Below, piece by piece: positions 16,462 through 24,500 of a stretch of 64,000 bases of DNA. A program made the translations under genes and the position numbers. Source of the stretch: Actinospica sp035712985 (GTDB taxonomy: Bacteria; Actinomycetota; Actinomycetes; Streptomycetales; Catenulisporaceae); the NCBI GenBank assembly GCA_035712985.1, contig DASTAE010000255.1, positions 1 through 64,000 of the forward strand, read 5' to 3'. Positions within the stretch are counted from its first letter, which is position 1. Each line of letters starts with the position of its first letter. The notes under the pieces were generated by a model that worked only from the letters and a program-made list of their open reading frames with translations, searched no databases and was not told the DNA's origin.

Positions 16462-17366
16462 CAGAGGAGACCGCACTGCGGATCGCGGGTCTGGGCAAGC
16501 GCTACGGGCGCGCCTGGGCGCTGCGCGACTGCACCCTGCGGCTGCCGACCGGGCGGATCGCCGCGCTGGTCGGACCGAACGGGGCGGGCAAGACCACGCT
16601 GCTGCACCTGGCCGTCGGCCTGCTGCGGCCGGACGAGGGCGAGGTGCGCGTCTTCGGGCGCGATCCGCGCGCCGGACGCGAGACGCTGGCCGGGATCGGC
16701 TTCGTCGCCCAGGACACGCCGCTCTACCGCGACTTCCGCGCGGCCGAGCTGATCAAGCTCGGCGGCCGACTCAACCGGAACTGGGACGCCGCGCTCGCGC
16801 AGCAGCGGCTGACCGCCCTCGACATTCCGACCGACCGTCCGGTCGGCAAGCTCTCCGGCGGTCAGCGCGCGCAGGTGGCCCTGGCGCTGGCCCTCGCCAA
16901 GCGCCCTCGGCTGCTCCTGCTCGACGAGCCGATCGCGAGCCTGGACCCGCTGGCCCGGCACGAGTTCATGCAGACGCTGATGGGCTCCGTCGGCGAGACG
17001 GACACGACCGTCCTGCTCTCCTCGCACCTGCTCGCCGACCTCGAACGCGCCTGCGACTTCCTGATCGTGCTGCAGAAGGCGCACGTGCAGCTCAGCGGCG
17101 ACGTCGACGAGCTGCTGGCGCGGCACAAGACCCTGATCGGCCCGCGCGAGACCGAGGCGGGCGCCGTCGCCGGCACCTCGACGGTGATCCGGGCCAGCCG
17201 CACGGAGCGGCAGTCCACGCTGCTCGTCCGGCTCCCCGGCGCGCTGCCCGCGCTGGCCGAGGGCTGGCGCGCGATGGACGTCAACCTGGAAGACCTCGTC
17301 CTCGCCTACCTGACCGCGGGCGCCGGGGCGAAGACCGAGACCGTGGGGGAGTTGGCGGCGAAATGA
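16458..17366 (+). CDS. ABC transporter ATP-binding protein (GntR-linked cassette 1)
   Basis: The 302 residues include one nucleotide-binding domain: Walker A GPNGAGKTT, signature LSGGQRAQVALALAL, Walker B LLLLDEPIASLDP and switch His in LLSSHLLADLE. A C-terminal extension of about 80 residues follows. It forms a complex with the permease encoded next, the start of which overlaps by ATGA. The layout (GntR, ATPase, permease, all overlapping) is typical of YtrA-type systems that respond to cell-envelope antibiotics or related stress. The transported substrate is unknown. Confidence 0.9.
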   Translation: MTEETALRIAGLGKRYGRAWALRDCTLRLPTGRIAALVGPNGAGKTTLLHLAVGLLRPDEGEVRVFGRDPRAGRETLAGIGFVAQDTPLYRDFRAAELIKLGGRLNRNWDAALAQQRLTALDIPTDRPVGKLSGGQRAQVALALALAKRPRLLLLDEPIASLDPLARHEFMQTLMGSVGETDTTVLLSSHLLADLERACDFLIVLQKAHVQLSGDVDELLARHKTLIGPRETEAGAVAGTSTVIRASRTERQSTLLVRLPGALPALAEGWRAMDVNLEDLVLAYLTAGAGAKTETVGELAAK

Positions 17367-18376
17367 TCTGGGTGACCTGGCGTCAGCACCGCAAGCAGTT
17401 GCTGTACACGCTCATAGCCCTGGCCCTCGCGGCCGCGGTGATCGTGCCCACGGGCCTCGCGATGCACCACGAGTTCGTGAGCACCGGCCTCTCCGCTTGC
17501 ATCGCGAGGAACGGCACGGCCCAGCTCGTGTCCACGGCGGTCCCGGACTGCGGTCGGCAGAGCCGCGCGTTCCAGCAGGACTTCAGCGGCCTGACATTCG
17601 TCGGCGTCCTCTTCGTGGTCTTCCCCGTGTTCGTCGGCATCTTCTACGGCGCGCCGCTGGTGGCCCAGGAGATCGAGCACGGCACGCACCGCCTCGTCTG
17701 GACGCAGGGCGTGAGCAGGACCCGCTGGGCGCTGTCGAAATTCGGCCTGATCGGCCTGGTCGGGCTGGCGATCGGCGGCCTCTACGCCTACGCGGTCAGC
17801 TGGTGGGCGGCGCCGCTGCTCACCCAGGGCAGCGGACGGCTCAACTACCTCTCCTTCGACATCGACGGCGTGGCTCCGGTCGCCTACACGGTCTTCGCGG
17901 TCGCGCTCGGCGTCGCGCTCGGGGTGCTCGTCCGCAGGACGCTCCCGGCGATGGGCATCACGCTCGCCGCGTTCATCGCCGTGCGCGCGGTGATCGAGTG
18001 GGTGGCGCGCAAGCACTACCTCAGCCCCGTGGCGCTGAAGGTCCCGGTCACCAGCACGCTGCAGTACAACTCGTACGCGGGCGACTGGATCTACTCGAAC
18101 AGCGTGGTCAGCGCGTCCGGCCGCACGCTGATCGCGGACGGCCAGCTGCAGTGCCAGGGCGGCGACACCGTCAGCCTGAGCGTCTCCAACGCCGGCTCCA
18201 TCCCCGTGGAGTCCAATCCCTGCGTGGACCCCGCCTACCACGGCGCCTACAACGTGCAGACGTACCAGCCGGGGACGCGGTTCTGGGAGTTCCAGTGGAT
18301 CGAGTCCGGCATCTTCCTCGGGCTCGCCGCGCTGCTGTTCTGGGCCGCGCTGCTGCGGCTGCGCCGGATCAGCTGA
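17363..18376 (+). CDS. ABC-2-type permease (GntR-linked cassette 1)
   Basis: The 337 residues have about six hydrophobic helices: LLYTLIALALAAAVIVPTGL, then FVGVLFVVFPVFVGIFYGAP, FGLIGLVGLAIGGLYAYAVS and a last helix near the end (GIFLGLAALLFWAALL). A large extracytoplasmic loop lies at about 215-300. It starts with MIWVTWRQHRKQ, a pattern common in actinomycete permeases next to GntR regulators. ATGA overlap with the ATPase gene indicates strict co-translation. Confidence 0.87.
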   Translation: MIWVTWRQHRKQLLYTLIALALAAAVIVPTGLAMHHEFVSTGLSACIARNGTAQLVSTAVPDCGRQSRAFQQDFSGLTFVGVLFVVFPVFVGIFYGAPLVAQEIEHGTHRLVWTQGVSRTRWALSKFGLIGLVGLAIGGLYAYAVSWWAAPLLTQGSGRLNYLSFDIDGVAPVAYTVFAVALGVALGVLVRRTLPAMGITLAAFIAVRAVIEWVARKHYLSPVALKVPVTSTLQYNSYAGDWIYSNSVVSASGRTLIADGQLQCQGGDTVSLSVSNAGSIPVESNPCVDPAYHGAYNVQTYQPGTRFWEFQWIESGIFLGLAALLFWAALLRLRRIS

Positions 18377-18424
18377 ATCACTCCCGGCTCGCGGAACCCG
18401 GCGGTCGCGGCGAGGATGACGATT

Positions 18425-19012
18425 ATGGCGCTTCTGCACAAATCGCATCCAACCGACGTGCGCGAGCCGGGTGGCGCGCCCGAGCAGCCCGGGACGGGCG
18501 CGTCGCACGCGCGGAAGTCACGGAACTGGAAGAAGACGCTCATTCTCGCGGGCGTCTCGCTCGTCCTGCTGGTCGCGGCCTATTTCATCCTCGGCGCGTT
18601 CATCCCGCGCTGGTGGTCGCAGCGGATCGGCAGCGCCGTGCACGGCAGCCTGACCACGGGGACGCTGCTGGGCCTGTGCCTCGGCTTCACGTTCACGCTG
18701 GTGCCGCTGTTCGTCCTGACGCTCGCGGTCCGGCCGCGGACCGGCTGGCGGTGGCGGATCGGCTGGATCGTGCTCGCCCTGGTGCTGGCCGCGCCCAACC
18801 TGTGCACGCTCACCGTGGTCGCCGGCGGCGGCAGCGGCGCGCACGCCGGGCAGCGCACGATGGACGTGGACGCCCCCGCGTTCCGCGGCGCCAGCCTGGT
18901 CGGGGTCCTCATCGGCGCGGCGTTCTACGCGCTGCTGATGTTCTTCATCCTGCGCAGGCGCCCCGGGCCCGGCAAGCGCGGCAAGGCCAAGGACGCTCCG
19001 GCGCCCGCCTAG
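18425..19012 (+). CDS. Hypothetical four-helix membrane protein
   Basis: This is about 195 residues with a polar N-terminus of about 35 residues and four predicted membrane helices (TLILAGVSLVLLVAAYF, TLLGLCLGFTFTLVPLFVL, WIVLALVLAAPNLCTLTVV, VGVLIGAAFYALLMFFIL). A basic tail ends in GKRGKAKDAPAPA. GAGG lies 9 nt before the ATG at 18425. An ATG at 18416 is also in frame. It is 48 bp downstream of the ABC permease gene and may belong to the same transcript. No named family was recognised. Confidence 0.7.
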   Translation: MALLHKSHPTDVREPGGAPEQPGTGASHARKSRNWKKTLILAGVSLVLLVAAYFILGAFIPRWWSQRIGSAVHGSLTTGTLLGLCLGFTFTLVPLFVLTLAVRPRTGWRWRIGWIVLALVLAAPNLCTLTVVAGGGSGAHAGQRTMDVDAPAFRGASLVGVLIGAAFYALLMFFILRRRPGPGKRGKAKDAPAPA

Positions 19013-19053
19013 CCCGGTCCCGTCCCCCGATCGGCGTAGCGCGGGAGTCGCCG

Positions 19054-19605
19054 CTACGTCGTCCGGGCGGCGGCGCGGGCCGTCCGGCGCCGCTTGACGG
19101 CCTTCTGGATCGAGCTCGGGTGCACCGCGACGCCGAACTCGCGGTGCACCAGCGCGGCGAGCTCCTTCCAGCGCGGCGCCGAGCGGTCGGCGAGTTCCTG
19201 TTCGACCCGCGAGAGGATCTCGTCGGTCAGCTTCCGCTGCGCGGCGGTCCCGGTCGCGGCCGGCTGCTCGGGGGCCTCCTGCGCTCCGGGCCGCTCGGCC
19301 GCCGGCTCGTTCTCGGGTTCGGTCTCGGGCTCGGCCGCGGCGGTCTCGGGTTCGGGTTCGGGAGCCTGCGCGGCCGCCGGCCCGAGGTCCAGCAGCGCGA
19401 TCTCGCCGCCCGGGGGCGCGGAGCGCGGTTCGGGGCGCCGGCCCCGGCGGCGCACGCTCCGCTCGTGCCCGAGCAGCGTGAACCAGAGCACGATCAGCCC
19501 CAGCAGCGCGCCGAGCACGATCAGGAGCAGCAGCATCGCCCACTCGCCGGGTATCGCCTGCTCGCGGGTCCCCCAGCCGTCCCCGGTGTAGAACCGTGAA
19601 ATCAC
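19054..19605 (-). CDS. Membrane-anchored protein with C-terminal HTH-like segment
   Basis: The 183 residues divide into three parts. An N-terminal membrane helix (MLLLLIVLGALLGLIVLWFTLLG) is followed by a Pro/Glu-rich disordered linker (PEPEPETAAAEPETEPENEP). The C-terminal helical region, DEILSRVEQELADRSAPRWK then LAALVHREFGVAVHPSSIQKAVKRR, looks like a helix-turn-helix of invertase or resolvase type. The basic tail supports nucleic-acid binding. It could be a membrane-tethered DNA-binding protein. The GTG at 19605 was chosen. A start at the later ATG would remove the N-terminal 23 residues. Confidence 0.6.
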   Translation of the reverse strand: MISRFYTGDGWGTREQAIPGEWAMLLLLIVLGALLGLIVLWFTLLGHERSVRRRGRRPEPRSAPPGGEIALLDLGPAAAQAPEPEPETAAAEPETEPENEPAAERPGAQEAPEQPAATGTAAQRKLTDEILSRVEQELADRSAPRWKELAALVHREFGVAVHPSSIQKAVKRRRTARAAARTT

Positions 19606-19673
19606 CTACCGATCGTCACCCGGACCGGCAGGTCCCGCAACCGGTCTCACACCCCGTCACCGATCAGTCCCGA

Positions 19674-19679
19674 TAAACT
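19674..19679 (+). promoter_or_regulatory. Candidate -10 box (leaderless) for the flippase-like gene
   Basis: TAAACT ends 7 nt before the GTG at 19687, consistent with a leaderless transcript. No clear -35 was found. Confidence 0.3.
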
Positions 19680-19686
19680 CGCGATC

Positions 19687-20835
19687 GTGGCGGCAGAAGA
19701 GAGCGGGACCTCGACGGAGCGGCGCGGCAATCGGGGACAGCGGATCGCCCAGGTGCTCGCGGTGGTCGTCCTGCTCGCGGTGTTCGGGTTCATCTTCCCG
19801 CGGATGGCCTCGTACAGCGCCGCGTGGAACGTGGTGCGCTCCCTCTCCGGGAACTGGATCCTCACGCTGATCGGTGTCACGGTCCTCAACCTCCTCACCG
19901 GCTGGTGGTTCATCACCACCTGCCTGCCCGGCCTGAGCCTGCCGCGCGCGGCCGCGATGAACATGTCGTCCACGGCCGTCGCCAACACCGTGCCCGGCGG
20001 CGGCGCGATCGCCCTCGGCGTCAGCTGGAACATGACCTCGGCCTGGGGCTTCAGCGTCGAGCAGTACACGCTCTACACGCTGGTCTCCGGCCTGTGGAGC
20101 CAGTTCGCGAAGTTCGGCACGCCCGCGGTCGCGCTCGTCGCGCTGGCCGCGGTCGGCGGGGCGAACCGCTCGCTCGTGCTCGCCGCGATCCTCGGCACGG
20201 GGGTCTTCCTCGGCGCGCTCGGCGCGGTGATCTGGGCGCTGCACAGCGAGAACTTCATGGCCGTGCTCGGCCGCTTCGCCCAGCGCGCGGCGACGAGGGT
20301 GATGGGCTGGTTCCACCGGCCCGGGCCGAAGGACCTCGAGGCGGCCTTCCTCGACTTCAAGCACCACGCCGCGCACCTGATCAAGTCGCGCGGCTGGCTG
20401 ATGAGCCTGTCCACCCTGACCAGCGACCTGACCGGCTGGTTCGTGCAGCTCGCCTGCCTGCGCGCCTGCGGGGTCACCGCGGCCGAGGTGTCCTGGGAGA
20501 AGTCCTTCGCGGGCTACGCGCTGATCCGGCTGCTGACCACGATCCCGATCACCCCCGGCGGCCTCGGCGTCACCGAGGTGGGCCTGACCGCGTACCTGGC
20601 CGCGGGCCTGGACACCGCGGTGACCAACCGGATCGCCGCCTCGATCCTGCTCGGCCGGGCGCTCACCTTCATCGTGCCGATCCCCTTCGGCGCCGTGAAC
20701 TTCGCCGTCTGGCGCTGGCTGCGCACCCGCAAGGAGCTGGCCGCGGCGCAGGTCGGCGGGCCCTCGGCGGCCGAGGATGCGGAGCCTGGGCGGCTGATGC
20801 AGGCTGGGGTGGAGGGGGATCCCCCGAAGGAGTGA
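19687..20835 (+). CDS. LPG-synthase transmembrane-domain (flippase-like) protein
   Basis: The 382 residues contain about eight membrane helices matching the N-terminal domain of lysylphosphatidylglycerol synthases and the wider UPF0104/AglD family. Family signatures include NMSSTAVANTVPGGGAIALG, the SLVTS-like segment LSTLTSDLTGWFVQLACLRA, and RLLTTIPITPGGLGVTEVG near the end. There is no C-terminal aminoacyl-transferase domain, so this is not an MprF-type synthase. Such stand-alone proteins are thought to move lipids or lipid-linked intermediates. The C-terminal 45 residues are polar. Confidence 0.85.
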   Translation: MAAEESGTSTERRGNRGQRIAQVLAVVVLLAVFGFIFPRMASYSAAWNVVRSLSGNWILTLIGVTVLNLLTGWWFITTCLPGLSLPRAAAMNMSSTAVANTVPGGGAIALGVSWNMTSAWGFSVEQYTLYTLVSGLWSQFAKFGTPAVALVALAAVGGANRSLVLAAILGTGVFLGALGAVIWALHSENFMAVLGRFAQRAATRVMGWFHRPGPKDLEAAFLDFKHHAAHLIKSRGWLMSLSTLTSDLTGWFVQLACLRACGVTAAEVSWEKSFAGYALIRLLTTIPITPGGLGVTEVGLTAYLAAGLDTAVTNRIAASILLGRALTFIVPIPFGAVNFAVWRWLRTRKELAAAQVGGPSAAEDAEPGRLMQAGVEGDPPKE

Positions 20836-20842
20836 GGTTGCC

Positions 20843-21379
20843 ATGGTTTCCTCGACCCGCAAACTGCTCGGTCTGCTCCTGGTGGTCGCCGCCGCGGTGA
20901 TCGCCGTGTGGAGCGCGTTCGTCCAGTGGTACGGCGGCCGTCAGGGCACCAACATCCGCGTCCAGGACCTGTTCGACCACGGCCTGACCTTCACCAATGC
21001 GGCGACGATGTCCTCGCTGCTGCTCCCGATGCTGATCAGTGCGGTCCTCGTGCTCGCCGGCATCGTGGTCTGGTGGCGCTGGCTGTGGACCCTGGCCGGC
21101 GCGGTCGCCATCGCCACCGTCGTGCTGTGGGGCGCCCGGCAGGCGCAGACCCCGACCGGCCTGCACTCGGCGCTGATGGGCAACGGCCCGATCATGGCCG
21201 CCGGCGCCGGAGCGATGATGATCTTCGCGGCGATGATCGCCACCCCGCGCGCGAGCAAGGCCCGCCAGGAGCCGGTCGAGCGGCTTTCACCCGAATGGAC
21301 GCCCGCTCCGGCCACCCAGGTGGGCGACACCGAGGCCACCGGCGAGCCGCGCTCCGGAGAGCGCCTGCAGAACAAGTAG
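20843..21379 (+). CDS. Hypothetical membrane protein, four helices
   Basis: The 178 residues include a leading helix (LLGLLLVVAAAVIAVWSAFV), then an extracellular segment with QWYGGRQGTNIRVQDLF, and three more helices. The C-terminus is polar (about residues 135-178). AAGGAG precedes the ATG at 20843. It starts 8 bp after the flippase-like gene and is almost certainly in its operon. No family was recognised. Confidence 0.72.
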   Translation: MVSSTRKLLGLLLVVAAAVIAVWSAFVQWYGGRQGTNIRVQDLFDHGLTFTNAATMSSLLLPMLISAVLVLAGIVVWWRWLWTLAGAVAIATVVLWGARQAQTPTGLHSALMGNGPIMAAGAGAMMIFAAMIATPRASKARQEPVERLSPEWTPAPATQVGDTEATGEPRSGERLQNK

Positions 21380-21431
21380 AGGTTTTTTCCGGCCCGCGTC
21401 GATTCCGGCGCCGCCCGTTCGACGCACGGGT

Positions 21432-22082
21432 ATGAGACAGCTTCTGAAGGTCATGAATTTCGTCCTGTCCAGCGACGGGATCGGCGCCGGTCCCGACGCG
21501 GACCAGAGCCTCGAGCAGCCGTTCGGGTTCCCGCATCCCGAGCGGCTGTTCAGCTGGGCCGGGGCCACGGCGAGCTGGCCGATGCGCACCGACGGCGGCG
21601 GCACCCGCGGCCTGGACGACTACTTCACGCGGGACTTCGCGCACAACATCGGCGCGGAGATCATGGGCCGCAACAAGTTCGGCCCGCAGCGCGGCCCGTG
21701 GCAGGACTACGCGTGGGAGGGCTGGTGGGGCGACGAGCCGCCGTTCCGCACGCCGGTTTTCGTGATGACGCACCACACGCGTCCGTCGATCACGCTGTCC
21801 GACACGACGTTCCACTTCGTCGAGGGCGCCCCGGCCGAGGTCCTCGCCCAGGCGCGGGAGGCCGCGCAGGGCAAGGATGTGCGGCTCGGCGGCGGGGTCG
21901 GCACGGTGCGCCAATTCCTCGACGCCGACCTCGTCGACACCCTGCACGTCGCGGTCTCGCCGCTCAAGCTCGGCTCCGGACAGCGCCTGTGGGAGTCGCC
22001 CGAGGAACTGCTCGACCGCTACCACCTTGAGGTCGTTCCGAGCCCGAGCGGCGTGACGCATCACCTGTTCTGGCGCAAGTGA
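21432..22082 (+). CDS. Dihydrofolate reductase / RibD C-terminal domain family protein
   Basis: This 216-residue single-domain reductase is of the RibD-C superfamily. It has the opening strand LLKVMNFVLSSDGIGAG, NIGAEIMGRNKFGP (nucleotide-binding loop), PVFVMTHHTRPSI, and VRLGGGVGTVRQFLDADLVDTLHVAVSP near the end. Many such proteins in actinobacteria are flavin- or pteridine-related NADPH reductases of unknown substrate and are not true DHFR. The stop codon abuts the stop of the convergent Nudix gene with no base between them. Confidence 0.82.
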   Translation: MRQLLKVMNFVLSSDGIGAGPDADQSLEQPFGFPHPERLFSWAGATASWPMRTDGGGTRGLDDYFTRDFAHNIGAEIMGRNKFGPQRGPWQDYAWEGWWGDEPPFRTPVFVMTHHTRPSITLSDTTFHFVEGAPAEVLAQAREAAQGKDVRLGGGVGTVRQFLDADLVDTLHVAVSPLKLGSGQRLWESPEELLDRYHLEVVPSPSGVTHHLFWRK

Positions 22083-22937
22083 TCACACGTCGATAGGCCA
22101 GACGAGCCAATAGCCGCCGTCCGGCCGCCGCTCCACGTCCGCGATGATCGGGGTCAGATCGCGGGCCGGGGCGGCGGCGAGGACCGTCGCGGCGTCCGCG
22201 TGTTCGGAGACCTGACGCAGCGTCGTGATCGTCGGCGGCAGCATCGCGACCTTGCCCGCGTCGTGATCGGCGATCGCCTGCGCGGCCGAGGTCCAGACGG
22301 TCGTGTCGGCCTCGCCCGAGACGTCGCGCGCCTCCTGCCCGGCCGGGAGCGCGGCGATGAAGAACGCGGTGTCGTAGCGGCGCGGCTCGAACTCGGGCGT
22401 GATCCAGCGCGACCACGGGGCGAGCAGATCCGTGCGCAGCACCAGCGAACGGCGCGTCAGCAGTTCGCTGAACGACAGGGTGCGCGTCTCCAGGGCACGG
22501 CGGGCGGCCTCCCAGTCCTCGCTCTCGGTCGACGCGACGACGGAGGTGGGCGAGGGACCGGCGAACAGCACGCCGGTCTCCTCGAACATCTCGCGCGCGG
22601 CGGCGCAGACCAGTGCCCGCGCTTGGGCCGCCGAGCAGCCGAAGCGCTCGCCCCACTCCTCGGCGGACGGCCCGGACCAGGCGACGGCAGCGTCGGAGTC
22701 GCGCGGATCGACCCGCCCGCCCGGGAAGGCGTAGCGGCCACCGGCGAAGGACATCGTCGTCGCGCGCTTGAGGAGATAGACCTCGGGCGCGGCCGACGGC
22801 CCGCCGGCCGACTCGCGCAGCAGGACGACCGTCGCGGCGAGGCCGGCCGGCTCCGGCGTGAGCCGACCGTCGATATAGGCGTCGATCCGCTCCGACCACT
22901 CCGGCAGCGCCGGGAATTCCGAACGTCCCACGATCAC
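22083..22937 (-). CDS. Nudix hydrolase (NUDT19-like, split Nudix box)
   Basis: The 284 residues open with an N-terminal Nudix fold: AATVVLLRE, LKRATTMSFAGGRYAFPGGRVDP. The catalytic helix AAAREMFEETGVLF holds the E-x2-E-E residues. About 35 residues separate the GG part from the REMFEE part, the insertion seen in NUDT19-like CoA diphosphatases. Hydrolysis of a nucleoside-diphosphate derivative such as CoA is likely but unproven. The gene overlaps the upstream GNAT gene by 4 nt (co-translated). Confidence 0.85.
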   Translation of the reverse strand: MIVGRSEFPALPEWSERIDAYIDGRLTPEPAGLAATVVLLRESAGGPSAAPEVYLLKRATTMSFAGGRYAFPGGRVDPRDSDAAVAWSGPSAEEWGERFGCSAAQARALVCAAAREMFEETGVLFAGPSPTSVVASTESEDWEAARRALETRTLSFSELLTRRSLVLRTDLLAPWSRWITPEFEPRRYDTAFFIAALPAGQEARDVSGEADTTVWTSAAQAIADHDAGKVAMLPPTITTLRQVSEHADAATVLAAAPARDLTPIIADVERRPDGGYWLVWPIDV

Positions 22938-23488
22938 TCAGCTCTCATTGCCGGGATGGCCACGTCGGGCCACGCGATACGCAGCTTCGACGGCGCGCCG
23001 TTCAGCCGTGTCGCGTCGCCGCCGGGCGGCAGGCAACAGGTTCTTTCGACCTTCGTGCCGCCCAGTGTCGCGTAGAACCGCTGCGCGTTCTGGTTCTGTT
23101 CCAGCACCCACAGGTACATCCGCCGATCCGAGGCGCGTTCGGCGACCGTCGCGGCCGCGCGGTGCAGCAGCACCCGGCCGAGCCCGATGCGCTGCGCGTC
23201 GTGCCGGACGTGCAGGTTGTCGACGAGGCTGCCCCATTCGGCGTCTGCGTCGAGGACCACGTGCACGAATGCGGCCAGACGGGCGCCTTCGTCCACGACC
23301 ATCGTCGAGGAGTTCGCGGTCGGCGAGGCCAGCCGGGCGGTCCAGAACGTGCGTCGGTCGGTGAGCACGTCGCCGTCGAGGTACGTATCCGAGTATGCGC
23401 CCCGGTAGAAGCGCCGCCAGCTGTCCGCGTGCAGCTCCGCGATCTGCTCGGCGTCCTCGGCCGCGGCTTCGCGCACCTCCAGTGCCAC
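22934..23488 (-). CDS. GNAT-family N-acetyltransferase
   Basis: The 184-residue acetyltransferase has REAAAEDAEQIAELHADSWR at the N-terminus, the acyl-CoA-binding region VRHDAQRIGLGRVLLHRAA and the NAQRFYATLGG motif. The stop overlaps the start of the Nudix gene, so the two are made together. The substrate is unknown. Confidence 0.87.
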   Translation of the reverse strand: MALEVREAAAEDAEQIAELHADSWRRFYRGAYSDTYLDGDVLTDRRTFWTARLASPTANSSTMVVDEGARLAAFVHVVLDADAEWGSLVDNLHVRHDAQRIGLGRVLLHRAAATVAERASDRRMYLWVLEQNQNAQRFYATLGGTKVERTCCLPPGGDATRLNGAPSKLRIAWPDVAIPAMRAE

Positions 23489-23654
23489 GATCGTCCCCCG
23501 TCTCAGTCCGTCGCTCGGCCGGGACAGCCCCGGCGAGCTCCGGATCGCCCAGTTTTACCACCCGCGCCGGTCCACGCCACGCCGTGCGGGCTCTCCTCCG
23601 TGATACGTATAGGGGCGCAGGAACGAGCAGCCTAGTACAGGGGAGTGGGAGCTC

Positions 23655-24497
23655 ATGCGGATTCTGGTCGCCGGAGCCACGGGCGCGATCGGCAGACTGC
23701 TGGTGCCGCTGCTGATCGCGGAGGGCCACGAGGTCGCCGGGACCTCGCGCTCGGCCGAAGGAGTGAAGGCGGTCGACGCGCTCGGCGCGCGCGGACTGCA
23801 GATGGACGCCTTCTCCGCCGAATCGGTGAACGCGGCGCTTCACGCGTTCGGCCCAGAGATCGTCGTTCACCAGTTGACCGCGCTCGGCGAGCGCGACTTC
23901 GCGGCCAACGCGCGGATCCGGATCGAGGGCACCCGGCACCTGGTGGACGCGGCCCTCGAGGTCGGCGCCCGGAAGATCATCGCGCAGTCGATCTCCTGGG
24001 TGTACGAGGCCGGAGACACTCCCGCCGACGAGGCCGTCCCGCTGGACGCGACGCCGGAGCGGGCCGCGATGATGGCCGGCGTGCTCGGCCTGGAGTCGCA
24101 GTCGGCGCGCCTGCCCGAGCACGTGGTGCTGCGCTACGGCTCGCTCTACGGCCCCGGCACGTGGCACGAGCGCGGCGGCCTGGTCGCGCGGCAGCTTCGC
24201 GGGGGCGCGCTTTCGGCGAACGACGGAATCTCGTCGTTCGTTCACGTGGAAGACGCGGCGCGCGCGGCCGTCGCAGCACTCGTGTGGCCCAACGGCATCG
24301 TCAACATCGTCGACGACGAACCCGCACCGGCCCGCGATTGGCTGCCCGCGCTCGCCGCCGCGTTCGGCGAGCCCGCGCCCGCGATCGTCGAGGGCCGCGC
24401 CGGCTGGGAGCGCGGCGCGAGCAACCGCAGGGCGCGGACCGAACTCGGCTGGGTCCCGGCCTGGCCGACCTGGCGGACCGGATTCGCCGCTTCGTAA
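23655..24497 (+). CDS. NAD-dependent epimerase/dehydratase (extended SDR)
   Basis: The 280 residues begin with the Rossmann motif VAGATGAIGRLL. An HQLTALGERDF strand, ARIRIEGTRHLVDAAL, the region KIIAQSISWVYEA (Ser and Tyr of the active site), LRYGSLYGPGTWH and SFVHVEDAARAAVAAL follow. A classical YxxxK is not obvious, as in many atypical extended SDRs. GGGGAGTGGGAG precedes the ATG at 23655. The substrate is probably a nucleotide sugar or similar, not determined. Confidence 0.83.
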   Translation: MRILVAGATGAIGRLLVPLLIAEGHEVAGTSRSAEGVKAVDALGARGLQMDAFSAESVNAALHAFGPEIVVHQLTALGERDFAANARIRIEGTRHLVDAALEVGARKIIAQSISWVYEAGDTPADEAVPLDATPERAAMMAGVLGLESQSARLPEHVVLRYGSLYGPGTWHERGGLVARQLRGGALSANDGISSFVHVEDAARAAVAALVWPNGIVNIVDDEPAPARDWLPALAAAFGEPAPAIVEGRAGWERGASNRRARTELGWVPAWPTWRTGFAAS

Positions 24498-24500
24498 GGC

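Noticed and set aside
19687..20835. Lysylphosphatidylglycerol synthase (MprF)
   Set aside because: Only the membrane domain is present; the cytosolic aminoacyl transferase domain is missing, so it is called a flippase-like protein.
21432..22082. True dihydrofolate reductase (folA)
   Set aside because: It matches the RibD-C type reductases and lacks the folA-specific motifs; the function is left open.
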